From a virus, in the IMG/VR virus record IMGVR_UViG_3300043499_000058, positions 1-64,000 of that record: 64,000 nt of DNA, one strand, 5' to 3'. The notes under the pieces were generated by a model that was given only the letters and a program-made list of their open reading frames with translations, did not search any database and had not been told where the DNA came from. Positions 13,979-22,465 of the stretch are shown in pieces (within the stretch, counting starts at the first letter, position 1; each line of letters begins with the position of its first letter). A program made the position numbers and the translations under genes.

Positions 13979-15050
13979 TGTCATCCTCACTTTCAGGATT
14001 CGATATTGACAAAGAATTCTGTTGGATCGCCCACACAAGCTCCTCGCGCATCTCGTCGTTGTCACGGAGATGCTTGCGGAACACAGACTCGGTGCCCTTC
14101 CACTCCTGGCCGTCCGAGTCCTCGTACGTGAACGTGTTACCTGACCTGACAATGAGCTTGTCCTCTAGGCCAAGGTGGATGATCTCGTACTCGGCGTCGA
14201 TCAAGCTGCGCTCGTAGTCGTAGAGGAACATCGACTCAAGCTCGGGCCTGGCCGTCTTTTGTTTTTCAGCCCGCACCGCGACCCAATGGCCAACCGGCAC
14301 ATCGACCGTCTGCACCTTGGCTCGCTTGACTCGCTTACGTCCCTTTTTCATGCGGTCGAGCTTCTTGAATTCGATCCGCACCGACGCGTAATGCTTGAGC
14401 GCCCGACCCCCCGGCGTCGTCGTGCCACCATAACCCGACACTTTGTCAATCAGTTGGTTCGTCCAGAGGATCAGGGTGTGGTCATTCTGCGCTGTGATAC
14501 GTCGCAGCGCGCGAGACATCATCCGTGCCCGACCAGCGGTACGGTCGTCTCCCTCCTCCACATCCTTTTTCAGTTCCTCTTGTGGAAGCAGAGAGGCCAC
14601 CGAGTCCACCATGACAACATCGGCGGGGTGGATGTCCTCCTCGGCATCTGCGATGACAAGAAGCTGCATGATCTTGATGAACTCCTCAGCCGTCTTGGGC
14701 CGATGGATCAGAAGCTCACCCAGGTTGCCCCCTAGATGCTCGAAGTACCGTTCATCGAACGATCCCTCAGAGTCCAAGAGCGCCACCGTTTCTCCACGCT
14801 GCTGCGCCCCCACCATTGTCATGCAGGCCACGGTAGTCTTGCCGCCGTGGTAGTCACCGAACAGTTCGACGTGTCGGCCCCGAGGGAAACCACCCGCTGT
14901 GATCCGGTCGATGACAAGCGAACCGCTCGGTACGCGCTCGACCTTCCAACGCGGATGGGAAGCCAGTGACAAAACCTGGCTTCCCATCTGTCCGTTGACT
15001 CGATCCATGAGCGCCACCGTCCGAGAGCTATTACGGCGAGCTTTTTTCAT
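13965..15050 (-). CDS. recA: RecA recombinase
   Basis: 361 residues. Walker A is GDYHGGKTT (about 64-72; classical GPESSGKTT), Walker B is VVMVDSVASLLP. The L2-loop region is recognisable: LWTNQLIDKVSGYGGTTTPG followed by LKHYASVRIEF. A basic insertion (MKKGRKRVKRAKVQ) and an acidic C-terminal tail follow. It catalyses strand exchange on ssDNA coated by the phage binding protein. ATG overlaps the preceding stop (ATGA). The C-terminal tail seems replaced by a recoded copy delivered with the endonuclease. Confidence 0.93.
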   Translation of the reverse strand: MKKARRNSSRTVALMDRVNGQMGSQVLSLASHPRWKVERVPSGSLVIDRITAGGFPRGRHVELFGDYHGGKTTVACMTMVGAQQRGETVALLDSEGSFDERYFEHLGGNLGELLIHRPKTAEEFIKIMQLLVIADAEEDIHPADVVMVDSVASLLPQEELKKDVEEGDDRTAGRARMMSRALRRITAQNDHTLILWTNQLIDKVSGYGGTTTPGGRALKHYASVRIEFKKLDRMKKGRKRVKRAKVQTVDVPVGHWVAVRAEKQKTARPELESMFLYDYERSLIDAEYEIIHLGLEDKLIVRSGNTFTYEDSDGQEWKGTESVFRKHLRDNDEMREELVWAIQQNSLSISNPESEDDNESD

Positions 15051-15343
15051 GCTGACCTATTGACCCTCCTAGCGAGCTTCGCCCGCTTGTTGGACGCGCG
15101 CCGTTCGACCTTGACGTGCGCCATCGGACGCTTGGTAATTCCCCGTTTGTCAGGGATCGATCTGAGGGGCATCCGGCTTCGTGCCATCTGCCTCGCTGCC
15201 TGCGCTTTCAGGATGCGGAGAGCGTTCGCCGCGTTCCGATCCTCGTCCTGCTTCTGACGCCGTTTGAGCGCATCGAAGGTGAACCTCTGTGTGAGGTTGC
15301 GTAGGCCACTGAGCGGCCCCCTGCGGCCCTGCTCGCCCTTCAC
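15047..15343 (-). CDS. Basic hypothetical protein upstream of recA
   Basis: 98 residues from GTG 15343 (GTGA overlap), about a third Lys or Arg and largely helical (ALKRRQKQDEDRNAANALRI). Overlap with recA suggests cotranslation. It might bind ssDNA or RNA; no family recognised. Confidence 0.68.
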   Translation of the reverse strand: MKGEQGRRGPLSGLRNLTQRFTFDALKRRQKQDEDRNAANALRILKAQAARQMARSRMPLRSIPDKRGITKRPMAHVKVERRASNKRAKLARRVNRSA

Positions 15344-15792
15344 AGAGGATCTACCTCATCCTCGTCAGGGACAAGCTCAGGATCGACGGCAGCGCGCTCC
15401 GCGACACCCTCCGCGTCCGGCCCATCCACGACTCGCTCACCTGGCGCTGCTGCCTCGACCGGCAGACCGGCATCCTTGCGCTCCTCCACACTCGACTGCG
15501 GCATGACAAGCCCCTCGGCGTAGGTCGCGTCATCGATCCCGTACTGCGTCGGGTTGAGGTTGATCTGTACCGCCTGCGGATTGTCACTCGGCCCCGCATA
15601 GATGACGGTCGAACTCGCGCTCAACGTGACCTTGGCAATTGCCATGCCGACGATCACGTTTTCAGGCATCTCGTAGTCAGGATCGAGGTTGACGATCCGC
15701 GCTCCGCTTTCGAGGACGATTGCCCACCCGTCGCCCTCTGGCTCGACGGCGGTGATCTCCTGACCGTGGTAGAACGTGAGGTTAGGTTCCAT
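15340..15792 (-). CDS. Hypothetical beta-rich protein with acidic tail
   Basis: 150 residues from ATG 15792 (AAGGAGG seven bases upstream). The first 90 residues alternate strands (WAIVLESGARIVNLDPDYEM). The last 50 are acidic and Pro/Ala-rich, ending EDEVDPL. No family recognised. Confidence 0.7.
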   Translation of the reverse strand: MEPNLTFYHGQEITAVEPEGDGWAIVLESGARIVNLDPDYEMPENVIVGMAIAKVTLSASSTVIYAGPSDNPQAVQINLNPTQYGIDDATYAEGLVMPQSSVEERKDAGLPVEAAAPGERVVDGPDAEGVAERAAVDPELVPDEDEVDPL

Positions 15793-15805
15793 TCGCGTGC
15801 CTCCT

Positions 15806-16081
15806 TCAGTATTTGTCATTATCCCGCATGTGGAAGTCGCATGTTGTCACTTGGATCAGGCCGGGAACACCCTTCACCTTTGCGACTGAGTAACGATACT
15901 CCATTCGAGCCGGGATGCGACAGTGACAATCAAGCGTCCTATCGTTCCGTGTGTGGCGCATCTCTGCCCGGTAGAACTCGTACGTTCCCTGCGACCGCTC
16001 CCACCGCAGGAATGCCTCCTCGGGTGTTTCTTTGTCATCTTCGATTACCTCGGGCATAAGGTCAGCGAAGATGCTTGACAA
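15806..16081 (-). CDS. Hypothetical protein, TTG start
   Basis: 91 residues from TTG 16081, directly after the TAA of the polymerase gene; no close ribosome site, so an ATG at 16057 (MPEVIEDD) is an alternative. Two Cys in DCHCRIP and a CDFH near the end could bind metal. It is probably cotranslated with the polymerase. Function unknown. Confidence 0.6.
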   Translation of the reverse strand: MSSIFADLMPEVIEDDKETPEEAFLRWERSQGTYEFYRAEMRHTRNDRTLDCHCRIPARMEYRYSVAKVKGVPGLIQVTTCDFHMRDNDKY

Positions 16082-19000
16082 TTACTTACGACTCCGTGCT
16101 GCGCGCTTCCGCTTGTGCAGGACGGTGAACGCGTTGACCAACCGCTCGTCGTCCACGCCCCACACCTGCGGCTCGCCCTCATAGCTGCCGGTGACATCAA
16201 AGAACCTGAACCCGAGCGGGCCATCGGTGTCAAACGGCTTACGGATAGCACCCTCCATGCAGATTACGCTACCTCGATGTTTGTCAGAGATGAACTTGAG
16301 GTAATTGGCCTCCTCGATCTTGTCCTCGTTCGCCATGATGTGAAAGGCGATCCCGTTTTCATCCACGGCCAAGAGGAGGAACGTTTTGACCCTGGCCCAC
16401 GGACTCGCCTTCAGCTTCAGTAGCGGGTCGTTCTTTGTCAGTTTCTCTAGCTCAGGAATCCAAAACATCTTGGAGACACAGGCACGCTGATCGGTGAGTG
16501 CCGCCCCGCTATCGTACCCGAGATGCCGCCACGTGCCGGTGTCGTTCTGGCGCTTGCGGGTGTGCTTGACCTGACAACCGTCCATCGCCTTCGGCTTGTG
16601 GAGCAGGAACCCAAGCAGCTTCAGAAGCTCCGTATCGTCCTCTGTGCCTTTGATTCCGAAAGCTGAAAATGCACCAACGCTGGCGAGATTGTTGATCGTG
16701 GTGCTTTTGACAGCCGTGCTTGACGTTCGCTCTTTGAGATCGTCAACCGATGAAAAAGGCTGACCAGCAATGATCGCGTTGAGAGCGACCGGCCCGACAC
16801 CATCGATGGCGGACAGACCGACGCGGATCTGCTTTGCTTTTTCACCCTTGGAGAAGCCGCCGGTAGAAAGATTGATGGACGGTGTGAGGATCTTGTAGCC
16901 GTGCGCTCGCGCATCTGCGATGTACCGTCCCTTCTCGGGGTAGGTGTCCAACAGCGACACGTAGTAGTTGTGTTCCTTGTGCTTTTTCAGCCACGCCGCT
17001 TGCACCGAGAACTTGCCGTAGCTCGTCGCGTGGCCACGGTTGAAACCGTAGCCCTGGAACGACTCCATGTATTCGTCCCACATGGCCTCAGCCATAGCGG
17101 TTGTCATGCCCTCTACATTCTTGCGGGCGCTCTTGACAAACTTGGGCTTGATCTTGGCGAACGCTTCTGCGGCTCCGCGCCCGACGCCCTTGGCCAGCTT
17201 GATCGCGTCCAGAAGCTCCTGCGCCTCGTTGTGGTCGAAACCGATGGCATACCCAAGATCAAGAATTTGCTCCTGAAAAATCGGCATCCCATAACTGTCA
17301 CCCAGGACGGCCTCTGCGACGGGATGCGCGTAGCGCGCTTGTTCCTCGCCCTTGCGCCGCTTGTTGTAGACCTTGTGGTACCCCGGCCTTGTCAGGCTCG
17401 GGCGATAGATCGCCACCGTTGCGATGACACCATGCACGTCAGTCGGCTCGACCTCGATGCAGCCCTGCCGGTTCGTTTTTCCCTGAAGGGTGAAAATTCC
17501 CTCGGTGTCACCAGCCCGGATCATCTCGAACGTCTCGGGGTCGTCCAGGGGGATCGACTCAAGATCAAGCGGGTTCATCCCCGACATGGCGAGCGTCTTG
17601 GAAACCACCGTCAGCATTTTCAGCCGGAGGAAGTCACCCTTGTTGAACCCGAACTCAAGCGCCTGCTTGTAGTCGTATTGACTGACAAGCTGGCCGCTCG
17701 ATGCGATCAGGTATCGGGGCACCCACTCTGACAACGGGCGCTCCTTGGTACCGAACACCCATCCGCACGCGTGCTGGCCCACTGACTTGATGTTGTCGAA
17801 GATGCCCGACGCAAGCTCGTAGATGTCAGGGTACTCGTCCTTGAGTGCCGTCCAGACATCCTCCTCCTCATCAACGAGGCCCGAGTCGATCATCTGCGGC
17901 AAGAGGCCCGCGATCTCGTCTACCGTCTCTTTGTCAAGCCCGAGAGATTCCGCGACCATGCGGAACGTGCTGCGGTTGGCCAGCGTTCCGTAGTTGCAGA
18001 GCAGCGCGATCTGTCCCTCGCCCTCGCGCTCCGCAACGTAGTCCTTGACGTACTGCATGAAATCTTCGTAACGGTCGTACTGGATGTCGATGTCGATGTC
18101 AGGAAGTTTCTTGCGCTCGGGGTTCACGAACCGCTCGAATGTCAGCTTGTATTCGAGCGAGTCGATGTTGTGGATTCGCAAGCAGTAGCAGAGCAGCGAG
18201 TTTGCCGCCGAACCTCGGGTATTTGTCAGGATGCCTTCGCGCCGAGCTTGCGCGATGAAGTCAGACATCATGAGCAGGTAATCGAGGAAGTCACCCATCG
18301 CTCGAAGCTCATGCTCGATCCGCTCGCGCGCTACGTCGCCATGTTTCCTGACAAGTTGCTTCAGACGGGGCTTGATTCTGCGACGTACTTCACTAATGAG
18401 ATCGGTGTAGCCAGAGTCGGGGATTGAATAGCTGAAATTGTCAAGCGGATCGAGTCGAATGTCCGACTCGGCAACAATGTCCAGCACGTTGTCACATGCC
18501 CCATTTGCGAACTCCGTCCTTTCCTCTAGCACTTCCATCGATTGCATGAAATTCCGCCAGTAAATGTAGCCCGACACCGCGTCCATCTTTTCACCCTGGG
18601 CTTCCTCCTTGGCCCACCGATTCATCTTCGTCGCAAGCATTGCGATGTGGGCCTTGCGTTGCTCCATGCTCTGATAGTGCGAATCGTTTGTCAGGACGGT
18701 AGGAGTACCCGTCGCCTCAGCCGCCTGCGCCAGAACCGCCCCCACCAACTGCTGACGTGTGACCATCTCCTCATAGCGGTCGAACCCCTTTCCAATGAAC
18801 TTGTCATGGTAATGGTTTTGTAGCTCGACATAGAAGTTCGGCCAAACCGTTTTCATGGACTCGACATAAGCGACCGCAGCCGTCAACGCCGAACCATTCA
18901 ACGCAGCAATTGTCTGACAAAGCTCGCCGCCCAAGCAACCACTCAGCACGACGTTGTGGTGCAGGCCGTACGGTGCGTGGTCGATCATCGCCTCGATGGA

Positions 19001-19384
19001 GATGCGGGGCTTGTCATAGAAGTTCTCGCGTTGCATGGAGAGAGTCTGCCACGTGACGAGATTGTGGTACCCCTCTTTTGTCAACGCAAGAACGGTCAGG
19101 TGTCGAGCCGTATCGTACCTGAACTCTTTTTCACGCACGCCGAAGATTTCATCGGGCACCACGTAGAACTCGCACCCGAGGATCGGCTTGATCTTGGCCG
19201 CTCGCGCAGCCTGGTAGAAGGACGGGGCGCTACCCATCCAACCATGTTCGGTCAGACAGGCAGCGCCCCACCCTAGCTCGACAGCACGCGCGACGACGCT
19301 CTTTGGACTCCCGAACCCGTCCAGAACCGAGAACGTGGAGTGACAATGAAGGTCAGGGGCGTTTCGGCGGGCTGTCTTTCGCAT
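16082..19384 (-). CDS. dnaE: DNA polymerase III alpha subunit (DnaE-type)
   Basis: 1100 residues, close to the length of bacterial DnaE (about 1160). The N-terminal PHP domain keeps HCH at 13-15, TEHGWM and GCEFY, so metal-dependent proofreading may survive. The C-family palm has LTNTRGSAANSLL and the catalytic PDIDID near 427-433, and PIFQEQI follows in the fingers region. A stretch resembling the helix-hairpin-helix (VGLSAIDGVGPVALNAI) lies late in the protein. The replicative polymerase of this phage is thus bacterial-type; no clamp or clamp loader is in the window. Its coding sequence alone holds about 31 TGAMAA motifs. Confidence 0.95.
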   Translation of the reverse strand: MRKTARRNAPDLHCHSTFSVLDGFGSPKSVVARAVELGWGAACLTEHGWMGSAPSFYQAARAAKIKPILGCEFYVVPDEIFGVREKEFRYDTARHLTVLALTKEGYHNLVTWQTLSMQRENFYDKPRISIEAMIDHAPYGLHHNVVLSGCLGGELCQTIAALNGSALTAAVAYVESMKTVWPNFYVELQNHYHDKFIGKGFDRYEEMVTRQQLVGAVLAQAAEATGTPTVLTNDSHYQSMEQRKAHIAMLATKMNRWAKEEAQGEKMDAVSGYIYWRNFMQSMEVLEERTEFANGACDNVLDIVAESDIRLDPLDNFSYSIPDSGYTDLISEVRRRIKPRLKQLVRKHGDVARERIEHELRAMGDFLDYLLMMSDFIAQARREGILTNTRGSAANSLLCYCLRIHNIDSLEYKLTFERFVNPERKKLPDIDIDIQYDRYEDFMQYVKDYVAEREGEGQIALLCNYGTLANRSTFRMVAESLGLDKETVDEIAGLLPQMIDSGLVDEEEDVWTALKDEYPDIYELASGIFDNIKSVGQHACGWVFGTKERPLSEWVPRYLIASSGQLVSQYDYKQALEFGFNKGDFLRLKMLTVVSKTLAMSGMNPLDLESIPLDDPETFEMIRAGDTEGIFTLQGKTNRQGCIEVEPTDVHGVIATVAIYRPSLTRPGYHKVYNKRRKGEEQARYAHPVAEAVLGDSYGMPIFQEQILDLGYAIGFDHNEAQELLDAIKLAKGVGRGAAEAFAKIKPKFVKSARKNVEGMTTAMAEAMWDEYMESFQGYGFNRGHATSYGKFSVQAAWLKKHKEHNYYVSLLDTYPEKGRYIADARAHGYKILTPSINLSTGGFSKGEKAKQIRVGLSAIDGVGPVALNAIIAGQPFSSVDDLKERTSSTAVKSTTINNLASVGAFSAFGIKGTEDDTELLKLLGFLLHKPKAMDGCQVKHTRKRQNDTGTWRHLGYDSGAALTDQRACVSKMFWIPELEKLTKNDPLLKLKASPWARVKTFLLLAVDENGIAFHIMANEDKIEEANYLKFISDKHRGSVICMEGAIRKPFDTDGPLGFRFFDVTGSYEGEPQVWGVDDERLVNAFTVLHKRKRAARSRK

Positions 19385-19385
19385 G

Positions 19386-19625
19386 TCAGTCAGGCACCTT
19401 CACCTTGTCGGCATTGTCAGTCTGCCACTGAGCGAACTGTTCAGCGACGACTTCGATGCCTTCCAAGAACGGCGTGCCAGCGCCAAGCTCCTCGACCCGG
19501 TTTCGGTATCGAGCGAGCATTCCGAGCGCCGACTTGTCTTGGCCGCGAATGACAAAGATCGGCTCATCGGCTGGAATGCCGAGAGCTTTCTTTGCCGCCC
19601 TGTAGTTGCCGTCATGAACACCCAT
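19386..19625 (-). CDS. Small hypothetical protein upstream of polymerase
   Basis: 79 residues, helical with FVIRGQDKSALGMLARYRNR and an acidic end. ATG directly follows the upstream TAG; its own stop is one base from the polymerase ATG (TGACATG), implying coupling. Function unknown. Confidence 0.66.
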   Translation of the reverse strand: MGVHDGNYRAAKKALGIPADEPIFVIRGQDKSALGMLARYRNRVEELGAGTPFLEGIEVVAEQFAQWQTDNADKVKVPD

Positions 19626-20033
19626 CTACTTGCCCTTCTTGCCCGCACCGGCCGCGACAGCGACCGGCTCCTCGTCCTCCGCAGGCTCCTCGGCTTCCGC
19701 CTCGGCGTCGTCTGTGCCTGCCTCGGCCTCGGTCGGCTCGGGCTTCTTGTTGAGCGTGATCGTGACCGACACGTAACGCGGTGCTGCGTCGTTTTCAGTC
19801 ACATGCTCGTGTCCTGACAACGTGATGTTCAGCGTGTGATCGTCCGGTAGCGACTGTCCCGTAGCTGACAAGAACTCCTGCGCCAGATACGGAACCTCAG
19901 ACACCACGCGCTTGACACCATCCTTCAGCACATCCTCCGCCGTGGGGTAGTTCTCGGCGAACTTGGCGAGCAGGTTGTCATACACATCGTCGTAGTCCGC
20001 AGACTCGACAACCGTTCCGAAGCTGTAACTCAT
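19626..20033 (-). CDS. Hypothetical protein with acidic disordered tail
   Basis: 135 residues; AGGAGG precedes the ATG. The first 100 residues form an alpha/beta domain ending in strands (RYVSVTITLNKKP). The tail is Glu/Ala-rich, then GAGKKGK. The acidic-then-basic tail also occurs in the ssDNA-binding candidate at 21224-22465. Function unknown. Confidence 0.68.
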   Translation of the reverse strand: MSYSFGTVVESADYDDVYDNLLAKFAENYPTAEDVLKDGVKRVVSEVPYLAQEFLSATGQSLPDDHTLNITLSGHEHVTENDAAPRYVSVTITLNKKPEPTEAEAGTDDAEAEAEEPAEDEEPVAVAAGAGKKGK

Positions 20034-20041
20034 GCGTCCTC

Positions 20042-20647
20042 CTATCCCGACGCACCCTCACGGAGCTTGGTGGGCCGACAATCGCCCTCGCACCGTGGGG
20101 TCGCCTTTTTCACCGGGAGACACTTCTTGGATTCCCGGTACTTGATCTTGACAATGATCTTCGGCTTCGACTTGACGACCTTGATCTTTGTCACTGTCTT
20201 GGTCTTGCCTGGCGTCGTGATCGTGGTAGTGACGGCAGGCAAAGTCACGACTGGAAGCGTCACAGCGGGAAGCGTGACAACTGCGCCGGGGTTGTTGATC
20301 GTGACCGTGTTCGTGTTCGTCACCGTCTGCGCTGGCAGGGTAACGGTGGTGCCAGGCGTTGTCACCGTGGTAGTCGTACCGGGTAGCGTGACCGTCACCG
20401 TCTCGGTGATGTCACCCGGCTCGCCGGGACATCCGCCCTGCGGTGCCGGGATGATGTCCTCCCGATCCTGATGGTGCCGGTGCGCCTCGACTGCATTGTT
20501 GCTGATCGTGATTTCCACATAGGGGTTCGACGCCGATCCGGTTGCGTGACAAATCATTGTCTTGCTCCCTGTGGCGAGTACCGTTGACGCTCCCAGGCCA
20601 GCGGCCAAGAGAGCGACGGTTGCTACTGAACTGACGACCTTTTTCAT
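20042..20647 (-). CDS. Secreted Thr-rich protein of actinobacterial type
   Basis: 201 residues with a Sec signal peptide (MKKVVSSVATVALLAAGLGA, then STVLA). The exported domain starts ICHATGSASNPYVEITISNN and continues through AHRHHQDREDIIPAP, a pattern I associate with secreted proteins of high-GC Gram-positives. Repeats of TVTLPG/TTVTTPG follow, then a basic Cys-containing end. It may modify the cell surface or act outside the infected cell; a moron-like acquisition is inferred. AGGGGG precedes the ATG. Confidence 0.75.
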   Translation of the reverse strand: MKKVVSSVATVALLAAGLGASTVLATGSKTMICHATGSASNPYVEITISNNAVEAHRHHQDREDIIPAPQGGCPGEPGDITETVTVTLPGTTTTVTTPGTTVTLPAQTVTNTNTVTINNPGAVVTLPAVTLPVVTLPAVTTTITTPGKTKTVTKIKVVKSKPKIIVKIKYRESKKCLPVKKATPRCEGDCRPTKLREGASG

Positions 20648-20655
20648 GTGACCCC

Positions 20656-21120
20656 CTACTTCGACTTCTTGGCCGACGACTTCTTGCCGCCGCTCGACTT
20701 CTTGGCCTGGGCCGCTTCCTCAGCCTCGCGCTTTGCGGCCCGCTCTGCGGCCTTGCGCTGACGCTCCTTGGCCTCTGCGATCAGCCGCTTGCCCGCCTTG
20801 TCAGTCGGCTCGGGCGCTGCCTCCTTCACGCGCTTGACAACACCCGCCTTGACTCTGACCTTGGCAGGCGTGGGGTCAAGCCACTTCTCCTCGCCGGTCG
20901 CGCGATCCGTGCCCTTGCGCTTCGGCTTGGCCGGGATTCCTACCGGCGTGAGGTTGACGAGGCCGAACAGCGACACCTTGTCACCCTCGGCAATCGTCTC
21001 CTCGATGACGCTTGACAACGAGTCGATGAAGTCCTTGGCGTTCTTCTTGGGAATGCGAAGGTCGTCCTCCATGACTTCGAGCGTCTTGTTGAGCAACTGA
21101 GCCTGTGTGAGTGTGGGCAT
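20656..21120 (-). CDS. HU-family nucleoid protein with Lys/Ala tail
   Basis: 154 residues from ATG 21120 (GGGCGGG upstream; GTG 21129 is an alternative). Residues 1-90 show the HU/IHF layout: two helices (QLLNKTLEVMEDDLRIPKKN; FIDSLSSVIEETIAEGDKVS), LFGLVNLTPVG, and a beta arm. The Lys/Ala-rich tail ends KKSSGGKKSSAKKSK, as in mycobacterial HU. HU bends and wraps DNA. This is the second histone-like protein of the window. Confidence 0.85.
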   Translation of the reverse strand: MPTLTQAQLLNKTLEVMEDDLRIPKKNAKDFIDSLSSVIEETIAEGDKVSLFGLVNLTPVGIPAKPKRKGTDRATGEEKWLDPTPAKVRVKAGVVKRVKEAAPEPTDKAGKRLIAEAKERQRKAAERAAKREAEEAAQAKKSSGGKKSSAKKSK

Positions 21121-21161
21121 ATTTGTCACCCGCCCTTTCTGCTAGAGGTTTAATACGTGAT

Positions 21162-21193
21162 CTGCGGGAAGGTCATGACGACGCTTCCCGCAG
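21162..21193 (-). terminator. Perfect 10-bp hairpin between SSB-like and HU genes
   Basis: CTGCGGGAAG (21162-21171) and CTTCCCGCAG (21184-21193) flank a 12-base loop that contains GTCATGAC. It lies between the stop of gene 21224-22465 and the HU start. Without a T-tract it could be a weak terminator, an RNA processing or stability element, or a protein site. Confidence 0.5.
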
Positions 21194-21223
21194 AACGCGC
21201 ACCTAGGTAGTTCGTTTGTCAGG

Positions 21224-22465
21224 CTACTTGCCCGACTTCTTGCCGCCCTTCTTGCCACCGGACTTCTTGCCGCCCTTGCCCTTTTTCTCCTCGACCGGCT
21301 CGGGAAAGACGGACGCGAGCATGTCGCCGTCGTCGTCCTTGGCAGCGGTGATCTTCACCTGCTGGCCTTCCTTGTAGTCGTCCATGTCCAGTTCCTTCCA
21401 GTCACGGCCGTTGTCATCTTCGCCGTCATCGAGGAAGAACAGGTCGAACTCCGTCCCGTCCTCCGTCTCGACTGTCAGGGTGTCCTCCTCCGAGTTGACG
21501 CTGGTGATTGTCACCAACTCCTCGTCGTAGGAATCTTCGGCGTAACCGGCCTCCGGCTCGGCCTCAGCCTCACCGACCTCGGACACCACGAAATCGCCAT
21601 CGTCGTCCTTCTCGAAGCTGACAACGATCTCGTCGCCCTTCTTGTTTTCGGTGAGATCGACTTCATCGGTGCCATAGATGTCGAACTCCGTGCCCTCGTC
21701 ACCGACCATGACCGTGAGGATGTTGTCCTTCTTCTTGGCCTTGACAACCGTGACAGTCAGTTCGTCGGCGTCGTCGGCTTCCTCGGGGTCGAACTCGTCC
21801 GCGTCGGGTTCCGGCTCCTCATCGGCAGGCTTGCCCTTCTTGGACTTCGAGGACTTGCCGCCCTTCGGCTCCTCGTCGTCGTCGTCCTTCTTTTTGTCAT
21901 CGTCCTCCTCCATCGCATCCGAGGCGTCCATCTCCTGCATGACGCGGCGCATCTGCTTGGTCGCCATCTTTTCGAGCATGTCGTCATCGACATCCTTGAG
22001 AGCGGCCTTCAGTTCCGCCTTTGTCAGCTTCTCGTTCTTGTTGCGGATCGAATACTTCCCGTTCCCTTCGAGCCGCTTGATCTTGAACTTCTGCCCGAGG
22101 ACGTTTTCATCCTCGTACTTCATGTCCACGAACTCTTGCAGGACGTAGTAGTTGATCGTGAACACCTTGACTTCGCCATCGATCAACCACAGCGTCTTGG
22201 CGCGGGTGGAGGCATTGTCACCCTCCTCGCACAGCGGGCAGTCGTCGCCGCCAGCGCACGGGCAGTAGCCCGTAGCGGGGGTGTAATGCTCGAAGTATTC
22301 GTACCACCCCGGATTGTCACCGACTTCGGGATCGGGGATGAACAGCGCATACCCCTCGAAGAAGTCGTTGGTCTTTTTCAGGGTGATGAATCCACCACGC
22401 CCTGCATTGCGATCCTCAGCCGAGGTTACGCGGCGCGGTGTGAGAGTCTTGCTGCCTTTAGCCAA
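21224..22465 (-). CDS. Putative ssDNA-binding protein, zinc-containing
   Basis: 413 residues from TTG 22465 (AAGGAAGG upstream). Residues 25-150 look like a beta-rich domain with a CxC...CxxC knuckle (C68, C70, C76, C79), recalling zinc-containing phage ssDNA-binding proteins of the gp32 kind. The rest is long and mostly acidic (about 190-250 is almost all Asp, Glu and Lys), then repeated small beta units (DNILTVMVGDEGTEFDIYG and two similar), and a final Lys/Gly tail. Position between primase and HU supports a replication role. The assignment is from context and composition. Confidence 0.62.
   Translation of the reverse strand: MAKGSKTLTPRRVTSAEDRNAGRGGFITLKKTNDFFEGYALFIPDPEVGDNPGWYEYFEHYTPATGYCPCAGGDDCPLCEEGDNASTRAKTLWLIDGEVKVFTINYYVLQEFVDMKYEDENVLGQKFKIKRLEGNGKYSIRNKNEKLTKAELKAALKDVDDDMLEKMATKQMRRVMQEMDASDAMEEDDDKKKDDDDEEPKGGKSSKSKKGKPADEEPEPDADEFDPEEADDADELTVTVVKAKKKDNILTVMVGDEGTEFDIYGTDEVDLTENKKGDEIVVSFEKDDDGDFVVSEVGEAEAEPEAGYAEDSYDEELVTITSVNSEEDTLTVETEDGTEFDLFFLDDGEDDNGRDWKELDMDDYKEGQQVKITAAKDDDGDMLASVFPEPVEEKKGKGGKKSGGKKGGKKSGK

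Noticed and set aside
16901-17731. 276-residue plus-strand frame inside the polymerase gene
   Set aside because: The polymerase frame on the other strand has unmistakable family motifs across this segment; the plus frame has no recognisable domain or start signal.
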